Notes under the pieces: model-generated
What the model saw: only the letters and a program-made list of their open reading frames with translations
The model's database searches: none
Told to the model about the DNA's origin: nothing
Shown: positions 23,369-30,896 of the stretch, one piece after another
Position numbering within the stretch: the stretch's first letter is position 1
How the letters are laid out: every line of letters starts with the position of its first letter
Made by a program: the position numbers and the translations under genes
NCBI RefSeq assembly: GCF_003236395.1
Contig: NZ_POUD01000059.1
Coordinates: 1-39,601 of the forward strand
Reading direction: 5' to 3'
Source of the DNA: Nonomuraea aridisoli
GTDB lineage: Bacteria > Actinomycetota > Actinomycetes > Streptosporangiales > Streptosporangiaceae
DNA: 39,601 nucleotides

Positions 23369-24296
23369 CGCCGTCCGCCTGTCCGGAGACGATCCGCGCG
23401 ATGCTCGCCAGCGCCGTGGACCCGGCGGCCAGGTAGTCGCCGTGCCCGCCGCCGCCCGCCGCGAAGACCCGGGCGCCGAACCCGGGCGCGACCGGGTCCT
23501 CGCCCAGCCCGACCGTGACGAACGGCAACACGATGGACGCGTGCGGCAGGCCGCCGATCCAGTCCCCCGCCGTGCGACCGGCCCACACCGTGGCCGGGGT
23601 GCGCAGCGCGGCGGCGTCCGGCACACCCGCGCCGGGGCTGCCGAACAGGACGATGTGCGCCACGTCCAGGCCCGGCGCGGCCCGGCCGCACACGACGGAG
23701 CCGTACGAGTGGCACAGCAGCGAGATCCGGGCGCCCGGCCTGGCCGCGGCCAGGCCGCGGACGAAGGCACGCAGGCGGGGCGCGGCCTCCTCGGCGCGGC
23801 CGGGGGTGACCGCCTGGAGGCTCACGCCGTTCGGCGTGGCGTAGCCGAGCCAGGCGACGACGGCCGACCGGTCGCCGAGCGCGTTCCTGAGATTCGTCGA
23901 GCCGTCGCGTAACGCCCGGTACTTGTCCAGGTTGATGCCGGCGCCGGGGACGAGCACGGCGACGCGCTCGGCGCCGGACAGGTCGCCGAACACCTCGACG
24001 GTCCGGCCGCCGTCACGGCCGTCGAAGGACAGGAAGCGCCGTACGGGATCGGCCATCGCGCGCAGGCCGGCGGCGCGCCGGTGGTCGCCGTGCCGGGCCG
24101 CCGCGCGTGCGGCCGCCAGGATCTCGGCGCGGCCGGCCGCGTACCGCTCGCCGAGCGCGGCCGGGGTCGCCACCAGCGGGGGCACGGGAGCGGGTACGGG
24201 CGCCGGCACCGATCCGGGACGCGTCACGCCGGTCAGGGGCACCGCCAGGGCGGCGACGATCGCCGCGGACAGGAAGCGGTGCGGGCGGGTCGTCAT
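23361..24296 (-). CDS. Secreted alpha/beta hydrolase, DUF1023 type
   Basis: A 311-residue protein with an N-terminal signal sequence (about residues 1-30) and a Pro/Val/Ala-rich spacer before an alpha/beta-hydrolase domain. The nucleophile elbow is LLCHSYGSVV with Ser197; the usual first Gly of GHSYG is Cys here. A likely acid lies after VLFGSPG, and GGGHGDYLA supplies His285 as catalytic base. DUF1023 proteins are lipase/esterase-like enzymes common in actinobacteria with few known substrates. GAAGGACC precedes the ATG at suitable spacing. It is the first gene of a two-gene unit with the membrane acyltransferase, so ester removal and acyl transfer may be linked. Confidence 0.82.
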   Translation of the reverse strand: MTTRPHRFLSAAIVAALAVPLTGVTRPGSVPAPVPAPVPPLVATPAALGERYAAGRAEILAAARAAARHGDHRRAAGLRAMADPVRRFLSFDGRDGGRTVEVFGDLSGAERVAVLVPGAGINLDKYRALRDGSTNLRNALGDRSAVVAWLGYATPNGVSLQAVTPGRAEEAAPRLRAFVRGLAAARPGARISLLCHSYGSVVCGRAAPGLDVAHIVLFGSPGAGVPDAAALRTPATVWAGRTAGDWIGGLPHASIVLPFVTVGLGEDPVAPGFGARVFAAGGGGHGDYLAAGSTALASIARIVSGQADGDA

Positions 24297-24418
24297 GGGC
24301 GGTGGTCCTTCCGTGCCGGGGATCGGTCCTCGGCATCGAAAGTAGGGATCACCGCCTGTAGTCCGACTCCCGCTGGAGAGCGCACCTTCCAGGTAGCTCC
24401 GGAGTACTACGGGGCTTG

Positions 24419-25306
24419 TCAGACGAGGCCGTTGGCCCGCAGGATCTTGACCGCGTTGACCGTCGCGGCGCCGCGCCACTCCATCGCCCCGGCGGGTGAG
24501 ATCCGCGCGTAGTCCACCGCCCAGCCGCCGTCGTCGCGCTGCTGCCCCGCCAGGCGGACGAGATCGGCGGCGATCACCTCGGGCTCGAACAACGTACGGG
24601 CGGGCCGGCCCGGGGAGGGCGCGAAGTCGAGCGGGCGCAGCGCCTCTTCCTCGGTGCCGCCCTCCACGCGCACCCTGCCGTCCTCGGGAATGTGGTCGCC
24701 GAGGCGTTTGAGCAGCTCGGCGGCGCGGGGCCGCGTGTCGTGGACGGCGTCCAGGAACCGCACGGCGAAGGCCAGCACGTAGGCGTGCGGCGGCTCCTTC
24801 ATCGCCTGGATCGCGTCGAGGCAGTAGCGGGTGGCCTGCTCCAGCCACGGGTGCGCGGCCACGGCCGGGTCGTGCACGGCGACGCGGTGGGCGGCCGCCG
24901 CCGACACCGAGGTGATCTGCAGCGACGACACGGCCGGGTCGCCGCCCGCCCACCAGGGCGCGGTGGCCGCCGTGTCCCCTATCGGCAGCACGAACGGCAG
25001 CCCGCCGTCGGGCAGCGTCACCGATTCCAGCCAGTCGCACAGCGCGGCGGCCTGCGGCGCGGTGGCGGGGGCGATCTCCTCGAACACCTCGAAGGCGTGC
25101 AGCGCGGCCCCCGGCTGGCTCTCGGGGGCGCGCAGGTCGGGCTCCAGGCCCCAGCCGTACCCGCCGTCGGCGTTGCGGTAGCCCTCCAGCGCCGCGAGCA
25201 CGCCGGTCGCGTCGCCGTCCCCCATGAGCAGGTCGTGGCGGCGGCGGTCCAGCAGCCGCGCGTGCCCGGCCAGGAAGGCGGGGATCACGGAAAGGTTCAC
25301 GTTCAT
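24419..25306 (-). CDS. Terpene-cyclase/prenyltransferase-fold protein of unknown function
   Basis: A 295-residue protein of the alpha/alpha-barrel group often labelled prenyltransferase or squalene-cyclase-like. QW-type repeats are visible: YRNADGGYGWGLEPDLRAPE near residue 43 and QQRDDGGWAVDYARISPAG near residue 263, with ESVTLPDGGLPFVLP between. It lacks the DXDD motif of squalene-hopene cyclases, so catalysis is doubtful. The ATG at 25306 gives a normal N-terminus (MNVNLSVIPAFLAGHARLLD); the frame remains open upstream, however, straight into a tnpB remnant, which may confuse automated annotation. A GATGAG sequence precedes the ATG weakly. Function unknown. Confidence 0.78.
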   Translation of the reverse strand: MNVNLSVIPAFLAGHARLLDRRRHDLLMGDGDATGVLAALEGYRNADGGYGWGLEPDLRAPESQPGAALHAFEVFEEIAPATAPQAAALCDWLESVTLPDGGLPFVLPIGDTAATAPWWAGGDPAVSSLQITSVSAAAAHRVAVHDPAVAAHPWLEQATRYCLDAIQAMKEPPHAYVLAFAVRFLDAVHDTRPRAAELLKRLGDHIPEDGRVRVEGGTEEEALRPLDFAPSPGRPARTLFEPEVIAADLVRLAGQQRDDGGWAVDYARISPAGAMEWRGAATVNAVKILRANGLV

Positions 25307-25369
25307 GCGCTCATCGTGCCCGGATTCGCGCGGTGCGCTCTTGTACGTTCCGGACACGCCTCCCGGGCG

Positions 25370-26150
25370 AGGCCGACACCGGAACTCGGCCTGGGTGGCG
25401 CGGTTCTCCCTCACGCAGTGCCCGCAGCGGGCGCACGTGCGGGAAGTGCCGGCAGGGTTCACCGCGATGAGCTCTCGACCGGCGCTCTCAGCCTTGTGCG
25501 ACAGGATCGTCAGGAACACCCCCCAACCCGCGTCCAAGATGCCTCGGTTGAGCCCGGACTTGGCGGCGACGTTCCGGCCGGGCGCCTCGACCGTGCCGGA
25601 CGCCGAACGGGTCATGTTCGCGATCCGCAGCTCCTCGTGCACGATCACGTCATACCCGCGCACCAGCGCGTTCGCGACCTTGTGCGCGTAGTCGACCCGC
25701 TGACGGCCGACCTTGCCGCACAGGGCGGCGATCCGTGCCACCTCCTTGAGGCGGCGCGTGGACCCGCGTCTCTTACGGGCCAAATCCCGCTGAGCCGCCG
25801 CGAGACGATCGGCGGTCGCGGCGAGGTGCCGCGGGTTGGCGACGTGCACACCGTCGCTCGTGGTGACGAGAGCGGCCACACCCAGGTCGATCCCGGCCAC
25901 CGCACCCGCGGCGGGAAGCGGCTCGGCGGGAACGTCGTCGCACGACAGCACCACATACCAGCGGTTGCCCTCCCGCTTGACGCTGATCGTCTTCACCCGG
26001 CCCCGCATCGGCCGGTGCCGGTGTGCGGTAGGCGGTGCGGCGGTGCTCGATGGCCGCGTTGTACAGCTGCCGGTGATCCTCCAGGCACTGCGTGAGCGCG
26101 GCGGCCTGCTTGCCGGTGGGGCGCAACAGGAACCTGAACGACCTGCGCAC
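25370..26150 (-). pseudogene. tnpB: Degraded IS200/IS605-family tnpB (transposon-encoded nuclease) remnant
   Basis: The N-terminus (RRSFRFLLRPTGKQAAALTQ, from a GTG at 26150 with GGAGG upstream) is in one frame and stops matching after about 45 residues. The rest is in another frame: VKTISVKREGNRWYVVLSCD, the RuvC-I motif GIDLGV, the RuvC-II motif HEELRI, and the zinc-finger CARCGHC through EFRC. About 80-100 residues between the two parts are missing, and the RuvC-III Asp (normally in HADVNAA) is gone, replaced by unrelated sequence. The nuclease is therefore dead. No tnpA is nearby. The second frame runs on without a stop into the following gene. Confidence 0.85.
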
Positions 26151-26288
26151 TCCCACCTCCCACGTTCGGTAACCAGACGACCACGATATCGGCCGGCACC
26201 GGCAAAACCCGGAAGAACATCAGTGATCCGCGGACGTGGCAGGTCAGGGCATGCTTGGGCCTTGACGGCCCTCCCGCTTCCGATTCCC

Positions 26289-26308
26289 CCGACGGCTGAA
26301 GCCGCCGG
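26289..26308. repeat. Hairpin near the left end of the tnpB remnant
   Basis: CCGACGGC-TGAA-GCCGCCGG folds into an 8-bp stem (one G-U pair) with a 4-base loop, 139 bp before the tnpB start. Subterminal hairpins mark IS200/IS605 ends, so this may be a surviving left end; it also lies just before the flavin oxidoreductase gene, and an mRNA role cannot be excluded. Confidence 0.4.
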
Positions 26309-26326
26309 TCCCCTCGGGAGGTTCTG

Positions 26327-26752
26327 ATGGACGCGCAGTGGGCACGGGAGAGGTTCGCCGGGCAGCCGGTGGCCCGGCTGGCCACGGCCGACGCGGGCGG
26401 GCGGCCCCACGTGGTGCCGGTCACCTTCGCCGTGACGGGCGGGCGCGTGGTGACGGCGGTCGACCACAAGCCGAAGACGACCATGGCGCTGCGGCGGCTG
26501 CGCAACGTCCGCGACAACCCGGCGGTCAGCCTGCTGGCCGACCACTACGAGGACGACTGGACGCGCCTGTGGTGGGCGCGCGCCGACGGCGCCGCGCGGA
26601 TCGTCGAGGAGGGGCCCGACCGCGAGGCCGCGCTCGACGCCCTGGTCGCGAAGTACGCGCAGTACCGCGGGCGCCGCCCCGCCGGGCCGGTGATCGTCGT
26701 GGACGTGACCCGCTGGAGCGGCTGGTCGGCGGCCGCTACTCCCGCACCGTGA
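26327..26752 (+). CDS. PPOX-class F420-dependent oxidoreductase (TIGR03668-like)
   Basis: A 141-residue split-barrel flavin/deazaflavin-binding protein. The start MDAQWARERFAGQPVARLAT, the PHVVPVTFAV strand, KPKTTMALRRLRNVRDNPAV and LWWARADGAARIVEEG match the TIGR03668 group of actinobacterial PPOX-class F420-dependent oxidoreductases. These use reduced F420 or bind flavin; natural substrates are mostly unknown. GGGAGG precedes the ATG by 5 nt. It lies next to the tnpB remnant and its 3' end overlaps the convergent thuA-like gene by 17 bp. Confidence 0.85.
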   Translation: MDAQWARERFAGQPVARLATADAGGRPHVVPVTFAVTGGRVVTAVDHKPKTTMALRRLRNVRDNPAVSLLADHYEDDWTRLWWARADGAARIVEEGPDREAALDALVAKYAQYRGRRPAGPVIVVDVTRWSGWSAAATPAP

Positions 26753-27410
26753 CCGGCCGTTTCAGCAGCCACAGGGCCGCCCGGCGCAGGAGCGTGCGGT
26801 GGATCTCGTTGTCGTACGACCTCGTGTCGTGCCCGAGCGCGTCGTAGAACACCCGCCCGCGCCGCACCGGACGCGCCCACACCAGCGGCCGGCCGTTGGC
26901 GGAGGCCAGCGGCTCGACGTCGGGCAGCACGTCGAGGTCGCCGTAGACCTCGTCCACCACGTCGAAGTCCCGCAGGCCCGCCACCACCGGGTGGGAGCCG
27001 TGCACGCGCACGCCGGTCCAGCCCAGCGGGGTGTGGTGGGACTTGGGCCAGCTCCAGCAGCCGCCCAGCACGCGCGGCCAGCCCTGCCAGTCGTCGAAGC
27101 AGATGGCCGCCGTGTGCAGGCACAGCAGCCCGCCGCCTTGGTCGAGGTGGTCGAGGAGGGTCGTGCGGGCCGCGGCCGGCAGGGAGAGGCGCCAGCGCGG
27201 GCGCAGGTCGGCGAAGCGGTCCGGGGTCATCTGCCAGCGCAGCGCGTTGACGGTGATCAGCTGGACCTCGGGCGGCTCGGCGAGCGCGCCCGTGATGTCC
27301 TCGGTGATCTCGGATTCGACCCCCACCTCGGCGAGCGTCTCGGCGAGCGCGGCCGACGTGGCGGCGAAGTCGTGGAACGGGCCTCCTGAAAGAATGAGAT
27401 TTCTCGCCAC
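26736..27410 (-). CDS. ThuA-domain protein (trehalose-utilisation-like)
   Basis: A 224-residue protein of the ThuA family, which has a class I glutamine-amidotransferase-like fold. Characteristic parts are LILSGGPFHDFAATSAALAE, LLDHLDQGGGLLCLHTAAICF, then GWTGVRVHGSHPVVAGLRDFD and VFYDALGHDTRSYDNEIHRT (in part). ThuA proteins occur with sugar catabolism genes and in some species convert trehalose to 3-keto forms, but the chemistry is not settled. It starts at a GTG at 27410; a nearby ATG at 27426 is in a different frame. Convergent overlap with the flavin gene is 17 bp. No sugar gene is immediately beside it. Confidence 0.85.
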   Translation of the reverse strand: MARNLILSGGPFHDFAATSAALAETLAEVGVESEITEDITGALAEPPEVQLITVNALRWQMTPDRFADLRPRWRLSLPAAARTTLLDHLDQGGGLLCLHTAAICFDDWQGWPRVLGGCWSWPKSHHTPLGWTGVRVHGSHPVVAGLRDFDVVDEVYGDLDVLPDVEPLASANGRPLVWARPVRRGRVFYDALGHDTRSYDNEIHRTLLRRAALWLLKRPVTVRE

Positions 27411-27439
27411 GCGTCCAGCCCATCACGGTTCCCGCGAAC

Positions 27440-27466
27440 TGTCACATCTCCGGCGGTCGCCGCGTC
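27440..27466 (+). promoter_or_regulatory. ECF41-type promoter of the sigma factor gene
   Basis: TGTCACA (27440-27446) and CGTC (27463-27466) are separated by exactly 16 bp, an exact match to the published ECF41 target promoter TGTCACA-N16-CGTC. It lies 44 bp before the start of a sigma gene that carries ECF41 hallmarks, so positive autoregulation is very likely. Confidence 0.85.
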
Positions 27467-27509
27467 TGACTCACCGAGGGGCGACGCGCGGCTCGCGGGA
27501 TGAGGGGGC

Positions 27510-28367
27510 ATGATGCCGGACGTGGACTTCCAGGAGCACCGTCCGATGTTGCTGGGGCTGGCGTACCGGCTGCTCGGCAGCATGTGGGACGCCGAGGACG
27601 TCGTTCAGGAGGCGTGGCTGCGCTGGCAGGGCGCCGACCGGAGCCAGGTCAGGGAGCCGCGGGCGTTCCTGGTGACGGTGGTGTCGCGGCTGGCGCTCGA
27701 CCAGCTGCGCTCGGCGCGGGTCAAGCGTGAGGCCTACACCGGGCCCTGGCTGCCCGAGCCGGTGATGACGGCGGACGCCGGGCCGCTGGACACGGCCGAG
27801 CTGCGCGACACGGTCTCGTACGCGACGCTGCACCTGATGGAACGGCTGTCGCCGCCGGAGCGGGCGGTGTTCGTGCTGCGGGAGGCGTTCGAGCTGCCGT
27901 ACGACGAGATCGCGGAGATCGTCGGCACGAGTGTGGCCAACTGCCGGCAGCTGCACCACCGGGCCTCCGGGCGGCTGGCGGCCGGGCGCGACCGGTTCAG
28001 GCCGTCGAGCGAGGAGCACGCCAGGCTGCTGGGCAGGTTCATGGAGGCGGCCGCGGGCGGCGACCTGTCGGCGCTCACCGAACTGTTCCACGAGGACGTC
28101 GTGTCCTACACCGACGGCGGCGGCCGGGTCAGGGCGGCGCTGCGGCCGGTCGTCGGGCGGCGCAAGGTGCTGGCGTTCATGGCGGGGCTCGCCGCCCGCT
28201 ACCGGTTCAGCGATCCTCGGCTGGTCGACGTCAACGGCGAGCAGGCGATCTGGTTGCGGGTCGGCGAGCAGCCCCAGCTCGTCGTGCTGGAGTTCCGGGA
28301 CGGCCTGATCAGCGTCGTCTACGGCATGCTCAACCCGGACAAGCTGAGCCGCGTGAAGCCCGCCTGA
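27510..28367 (+). CDS. sigJ: ECF41-group sigma factor with fused C-terminal regulatory domain (SigJ-like)
   Basis: A 285-residue extracytoplasmic-function sigma factor. Region 2 is at about residues 8-75 (LLGLAYRLLGSMWDAEDVVQ), the linker holds the ECF41 signature WLPEP (about 89-93), region 4 is at about 105-160 (LSPPERAVFVLREAFELPYD), and a SnoaL-like domain fills 170-285, ending with the second signature NPDKL. In ECF41 proteins this fused domain replaces a separate anti-sigma factor and both restrains and permits activity. ECF41 genes usually sit beside a carboxymuconolactone decarboxylase, oxidoreductase or epimerase gene; here an SDR-like oxidoreductase follows 33 bp downstream. Start: two adjacent ATG codons at 27510 and 27513, after a G-rich ribosome site. 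Confidence 0.93.
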   Translation: MMPDVDFQEHRPMLLGLAYRLLGSMWDAEDVVQEAWLRWQGADRSQVREPRAFLVTVVSRLALDQLRSARVKREAYTGPWLPEPVMTADAGPLDTAELRDTVSYATLHLMERLSPPERAVFVLREAFELPYDEIAEIVGTSVANCRQLHHRASGRLAAGRDRFRPSSEEHARLLGRFMEAAAGGDLSALTELFHEDVVSYTDGGGRVRAALRPVVGRRKVLAFMAGLAARYRFSDPRLVDVNGEQAIWLRVGEQPQLVVLEFRDGLISVVYGMLNPDKLSRVKPA

Positions 28368-28387
28368 CCCCGGGCGCCGCGGCGATC

Positions 28388-28393
28388 TATAGT
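28388..28393 (+). promoter_or_regulatory. -10 element of the SDR gene, leaderless arrangement
   Basis: TATAGT ends 7 nt before the ATG at 28401 with no ribosome site between. The SDR gene can therefore be expressed by the housekeeping sigma factor independently of the sigJ transcript. Confidence 0.6.
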
Positions 28394-28400
28394 CGCCCGT

Positions 28401-29162
28401 ATGGATCTGGGTATCTCGGGCAAGGTCGCCCTCGTCACCGGAGGCAGCGCGGGCATCGGGCTCGCCGCGGCCAAGAGCCTCGCGCGGGAGGGCTGCGACG
28501 TGTGCGTCTGCGCCCGCGACCCGGAGCGGCTCGCCGACGCGGTGGTGGAGCTGCAGGAGTTCGGCAAGGTCGTGCACGCCGTGCTGGCCGACGTGGAGGA
28601 CCCGTCGGCCGCCCGGCGGGTGGCCGAGGAGACCCGCGACGTGCTCGGGCCGGTCGACATCCTGGTGGCCAACGCGGGCGGACCGCCGGCCGGCCGCTTC
28701 GACGAGGTGGGGCTGGACGACTGGGACGTCGCCGTCCAGCGCAACCTGCTCGGCACCGTGCGCCTGATCCACGCGGTCCTGCCGGAGATGCGCTCGCGCG
28801 GCTGGGGGCGGATCGTCACGATCACCAGCCGGTCGGTCCGCGAGGCGATCGACGGCCTGGTGCTGTCCAACGCCACCCGCTCGGCGGTGGCCGGCGTCGT
28901 GCGCACGCTGGCCCGTGAGGTCGGCGGCGACGGCGTGCTGGTCAACAACGTGCTGCCGGGCCCCATCGAGACCGAGCGGCTGCGGCGGCTCATGGGCGAC
29001 GAGGAGGCGCTGCGCGGCCGCGGCGAGGAGGTGCCGGTCGGCCGCGTCGGGCGGGCCGAGGAGGTCGGCGACGTGGTGGCGTTCCTCGCCAGCGAGCGGG
29101 CGTCGTTCGTGAACGGGGTGTCCCTGCTGGTGGACGGCGGCGAGAGCCGGGTCATCGCCTGA
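28401..29162 (+). CDS. Divergent short-chain dehydrogenase/reductase-like protein
   Basis: A 253-residue Rossmann-fold protein. The cofactor loop TGGSAGIGLAAAKSLAREG (residues 13-31), LADVEDPSAA, and ILVANAGGPPAGRF are typical of SDR proteins, and the C-terminus VNGVSLLVDGGES is normal. The catalytic YxxxK is absent: the region after TITSRSVREAI reads LVLSNATRSAVAG, with no Tyr and an Arg in place of Lys. This matches a known SDR subgroup that keeps NAGGPP but lacks the catalytic pair, so it may bind NAD(P)(H) without classical alcohol oxidation. It follows an ECF41 sigma gene, the expected place for the ECF41-associated oxidoreductase. Confidence 0.85.
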   Translation: MDLGISGKVALVTGGSAGIGLAAAKSLAREGCDVCVCARDPERLADAVVELQEFGKVVHAVLADVEDPSAARRVAEETRDVLGPVDILVANAGGPPAGRFDEVGLDDWDVAVQRNLLGTVRLIHAVLPEMRSRGWGRIVTITSRSVREAIDGLVLSNATRSAVAGVVRTLAREVGGDGVLVNNVLPGPIETERLRRLMGDEEALRGRGEEVPVGRVGRAEEVGDVVAFLASERASFVNGVSLLVDGGESRVIA

Positions 29163-29163
29163 G

Positions 29164-29185
29164 CGGCCACGGGTCCGGGTGGCCG
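29164..29185 (+). terminator. Terminator-like hairpin after the SDR gene
   Basis: CGGCCAC and GTGGCCG, 7-base perfect arms with an 8-base loop, begin 2 nt past the stop and are followed by GTTTC. It separates the SDR gene from the two-gene signalling unit. Confidence 0.6.
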
Positions 29186-29246
29186 TCCGTTTCATACCCA
29201 CGCACATGACATCCTTCCCTTAGGAGCCATCGAAGGGGCGAGGGTC

Positions 29247-30896
29247 ATGGAAAAGCCGGTCATCGTGACGGTCGATGACGATCCGGGTGTGTCGCGGGCT
29301 GTCGCCCGCGACCTCAGACGGCGCTACGGGCAGCAATATCGCATCGTCCGCGCCGAGACGGCCGCTGACGGCATCGGCGCGGTCAGGGAGATGAGGCTGC
29401 GCGGCGACGAGGTGGCGGCGATCCTGGCCGACTACCGGATGCCGCAGATGAACGGCGTGCAGTTCCTGGAGGCCGCCATGGACCTCTATCCGTACGCCCG
29501 CCGGGTGCTGCTGACCGCCTACGCCGACACCGACGCGGCGATCCAGGCGATCAACGTGGTGGATCTCGACCACTATCTGCTCAAGCCGTGGGACCCGCCG
29601 GAGGAGAAGTTCTACCCGGTGATCGACACCCAGCTCGACGCCTGGTTGCGCACCGACCGGGTGGAGCGGACCGAGCTGCGGGTGGTGGGCGACCGGTGGT
29701 CGGCGCAGTCGTACCGGGTGCGCGACTTCCTGTCCCGCAACCACGTGCCGTACCAGTGGATGCTGGCCGAGGATCCCGAGGGCGCGCAGCTCGTCAAGGC
29801 CGCGGGCGAGGGGTGTCACCTGCCGCTGGTGGTGACGCCGGAGGGCGTCACGCTGGAGTCGCCCGACCAGGCGACGCTGGCCACGGCGGTGGGCCTGTCC
29901 ACGACGCCGGCCACCGATTTCTACGACCTGATCGTGGTGGGCGGCGGCCCCGCCGGGCTGGGCGCGGCCGTCTACGGCGCCTCAGAGGGGCTGAAGACGG
30001 TGCTGGTGGAGGCGTACTCCTCGGGCGGTCAGGCGGGGCAGAGCTCGCGGATCGAGAACTACCTGGGCTTCCCCGACGGCGTCTCCGGCCAGCAGCTCGC
30101 CGACCGGGCGCGGCGGCAGGCGCTGAAGTTCGGGGCCGAGCTGCTGACCGCGCGCAAGGTGGTCAGCCTGGAGCCGCGCGGCCAGGCCCGCGTGGTCGGC
30201 TTCCAGGACGGCGGCGAGATCGCGGCCCACGCGGTGATCCTGGCGACCGGTGTCGCCTACCGCCGGCTGCAGGCGCCCGGCCTTGACGACTTCGTCGGCC
30301 GCGGCGTCTTCTACGGCGCCGCCATGACCGAGGCGCCGTCGTGCCAGGACTCCGAGGTCTACATCGTGGGGGCGGCCAACTCGGCCGGCCAGGCGGCGGT
30401 CTACCTGTCGCAGTACGCGAGCAAGATCCACATGCTGGTGCGGGGCGAGGGGCTGGAGAAGTCCATGTCCCACTACCTCATCGAGCAGCTCACGGCGCTG
30501 CCCAACGTCGAGGTGCACGAGCAGACCCAGGTCGTCGCCGGCTCCGGCGACGGCCACCTGCAGGAGTTGACGCTCGCCACGAAGGGTGAGGAGCGCACGG
30601 TCCCGGCGCAGTGGCTGTTCGTCTTCATCGGTGCCGAGCCGTACACGTCGTGGTTGGGCGACACCGTCGAACGGGACAGGCGCGGGTTCATCCTGACCGG
30701 CCCCGACCTGGTGCAGCGCGGGCAGCGGCCGCGCAACTGGCCGCTGCGGCGCGAGCCGTACTACCTGGAGACGAACGTGCCCGGGGTGCTGGCCGCGGGC
30801 GACGTGCGCGCCGAATCCATCAAGCGGGTGGCCTCGGCCGTCGGCGAGGGCGCCATGGCCGTCTCACTGGTGCACCGCTACCTGGAGAAGCAATGA
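29247..30896 (+). CDS. Response regulator receiver fused to a thioredoxin-like fold and a TrxR-like FAD domain
   Basis: A 549-residue three-part protein. Residues 1-130 are a receiver domain with acidic pocket Asp10-Asp12, phospho-acceptor Asp62 (ILADYRMPQ), Thr90 and Lys113 (KPW). Residues 145-218 look like a thioredoxin or glutaredoxin fold (RVRDFLSRNHVPYQW, LPLVVTPEG) without a CxxC. Residues 225-549 form a thioredoxin-reductase-like flavoprotein: FAD loop VGGGPAGLGAAV (231-242), NADPH loop VGAANSAGQAAV (374-385), FAD tail VLAAGDVRAESIKRVASAVG (514-533). The redox CxxC expected near residue 357 is missing (FYGAAMTEAPSC, a single Cys366). So phosphorylation may control NADPH oxidation by a non-disulfide route. 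It overlaps the histidine kinase gene (ATGA). Confidence 0.9.
   Translation: MEKPVIVTVDDDPGVSRAVARDLRRRYGQQYRIVRAETAADGIGAVREMRLRGDEVAAILADYRMPQMNGVQFLEAAMDLYPYARRVLLTAYADTDAAIQAINVVDLDHYLLKPWDPPEEKFYPVIDTQLDAWLRTDRVERTELRVVGDRWSAQSYRVRDFLSRNHVPYQWMLAEDPEGAQLVKAAGEGCHLPLVVTPEGVTLESPDQATLATAVGLSTTPATDFYDLIVVGGGPAGLGAAVYGASEGLKTVLVEAYSSGGQAGQSSRIENYLGFPDGVSGQQLADRARRQALKFGAELLTARKVVSLEPRGQARVVGFQDGGEIAAHAVILATGVAYRRLQAPGLDDFVGRGVFYGAAMTEAPSCQDSEVYIVGAANSAGQAAVYLSQYASKIHMLVRGEGLEKSMSHYLIEQLTALPNVEVHEQTQVVAGSGDGHLQELTLATKGEERTVPAQWLFVFIGAEPYTSWLGDTVERDRRGFILTGPDLVQRGQRPRNWPLRREPYYLETNVPGVLAAGDVRAESIKRVASAVGEGAMAVSLVHRYLEKQ

Noticed and set aside
25307..26308. A functional omega-RNA-guided TnpB system
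   Set aside because: The nuclease lacks a catalytic Asp and a large part of its N-terminal half, and no right end with a guide-like region is recognisable.
24419..26545. A single large protein joining TnpB-like and terpene-cyclase-fold parts
   Set aside because: The TnpB part is truncated and lacks its N-terminus and RuvC-III motif; the second part has its own ATG and a normal N-terminus. The open frame is more simply an accident of decay.
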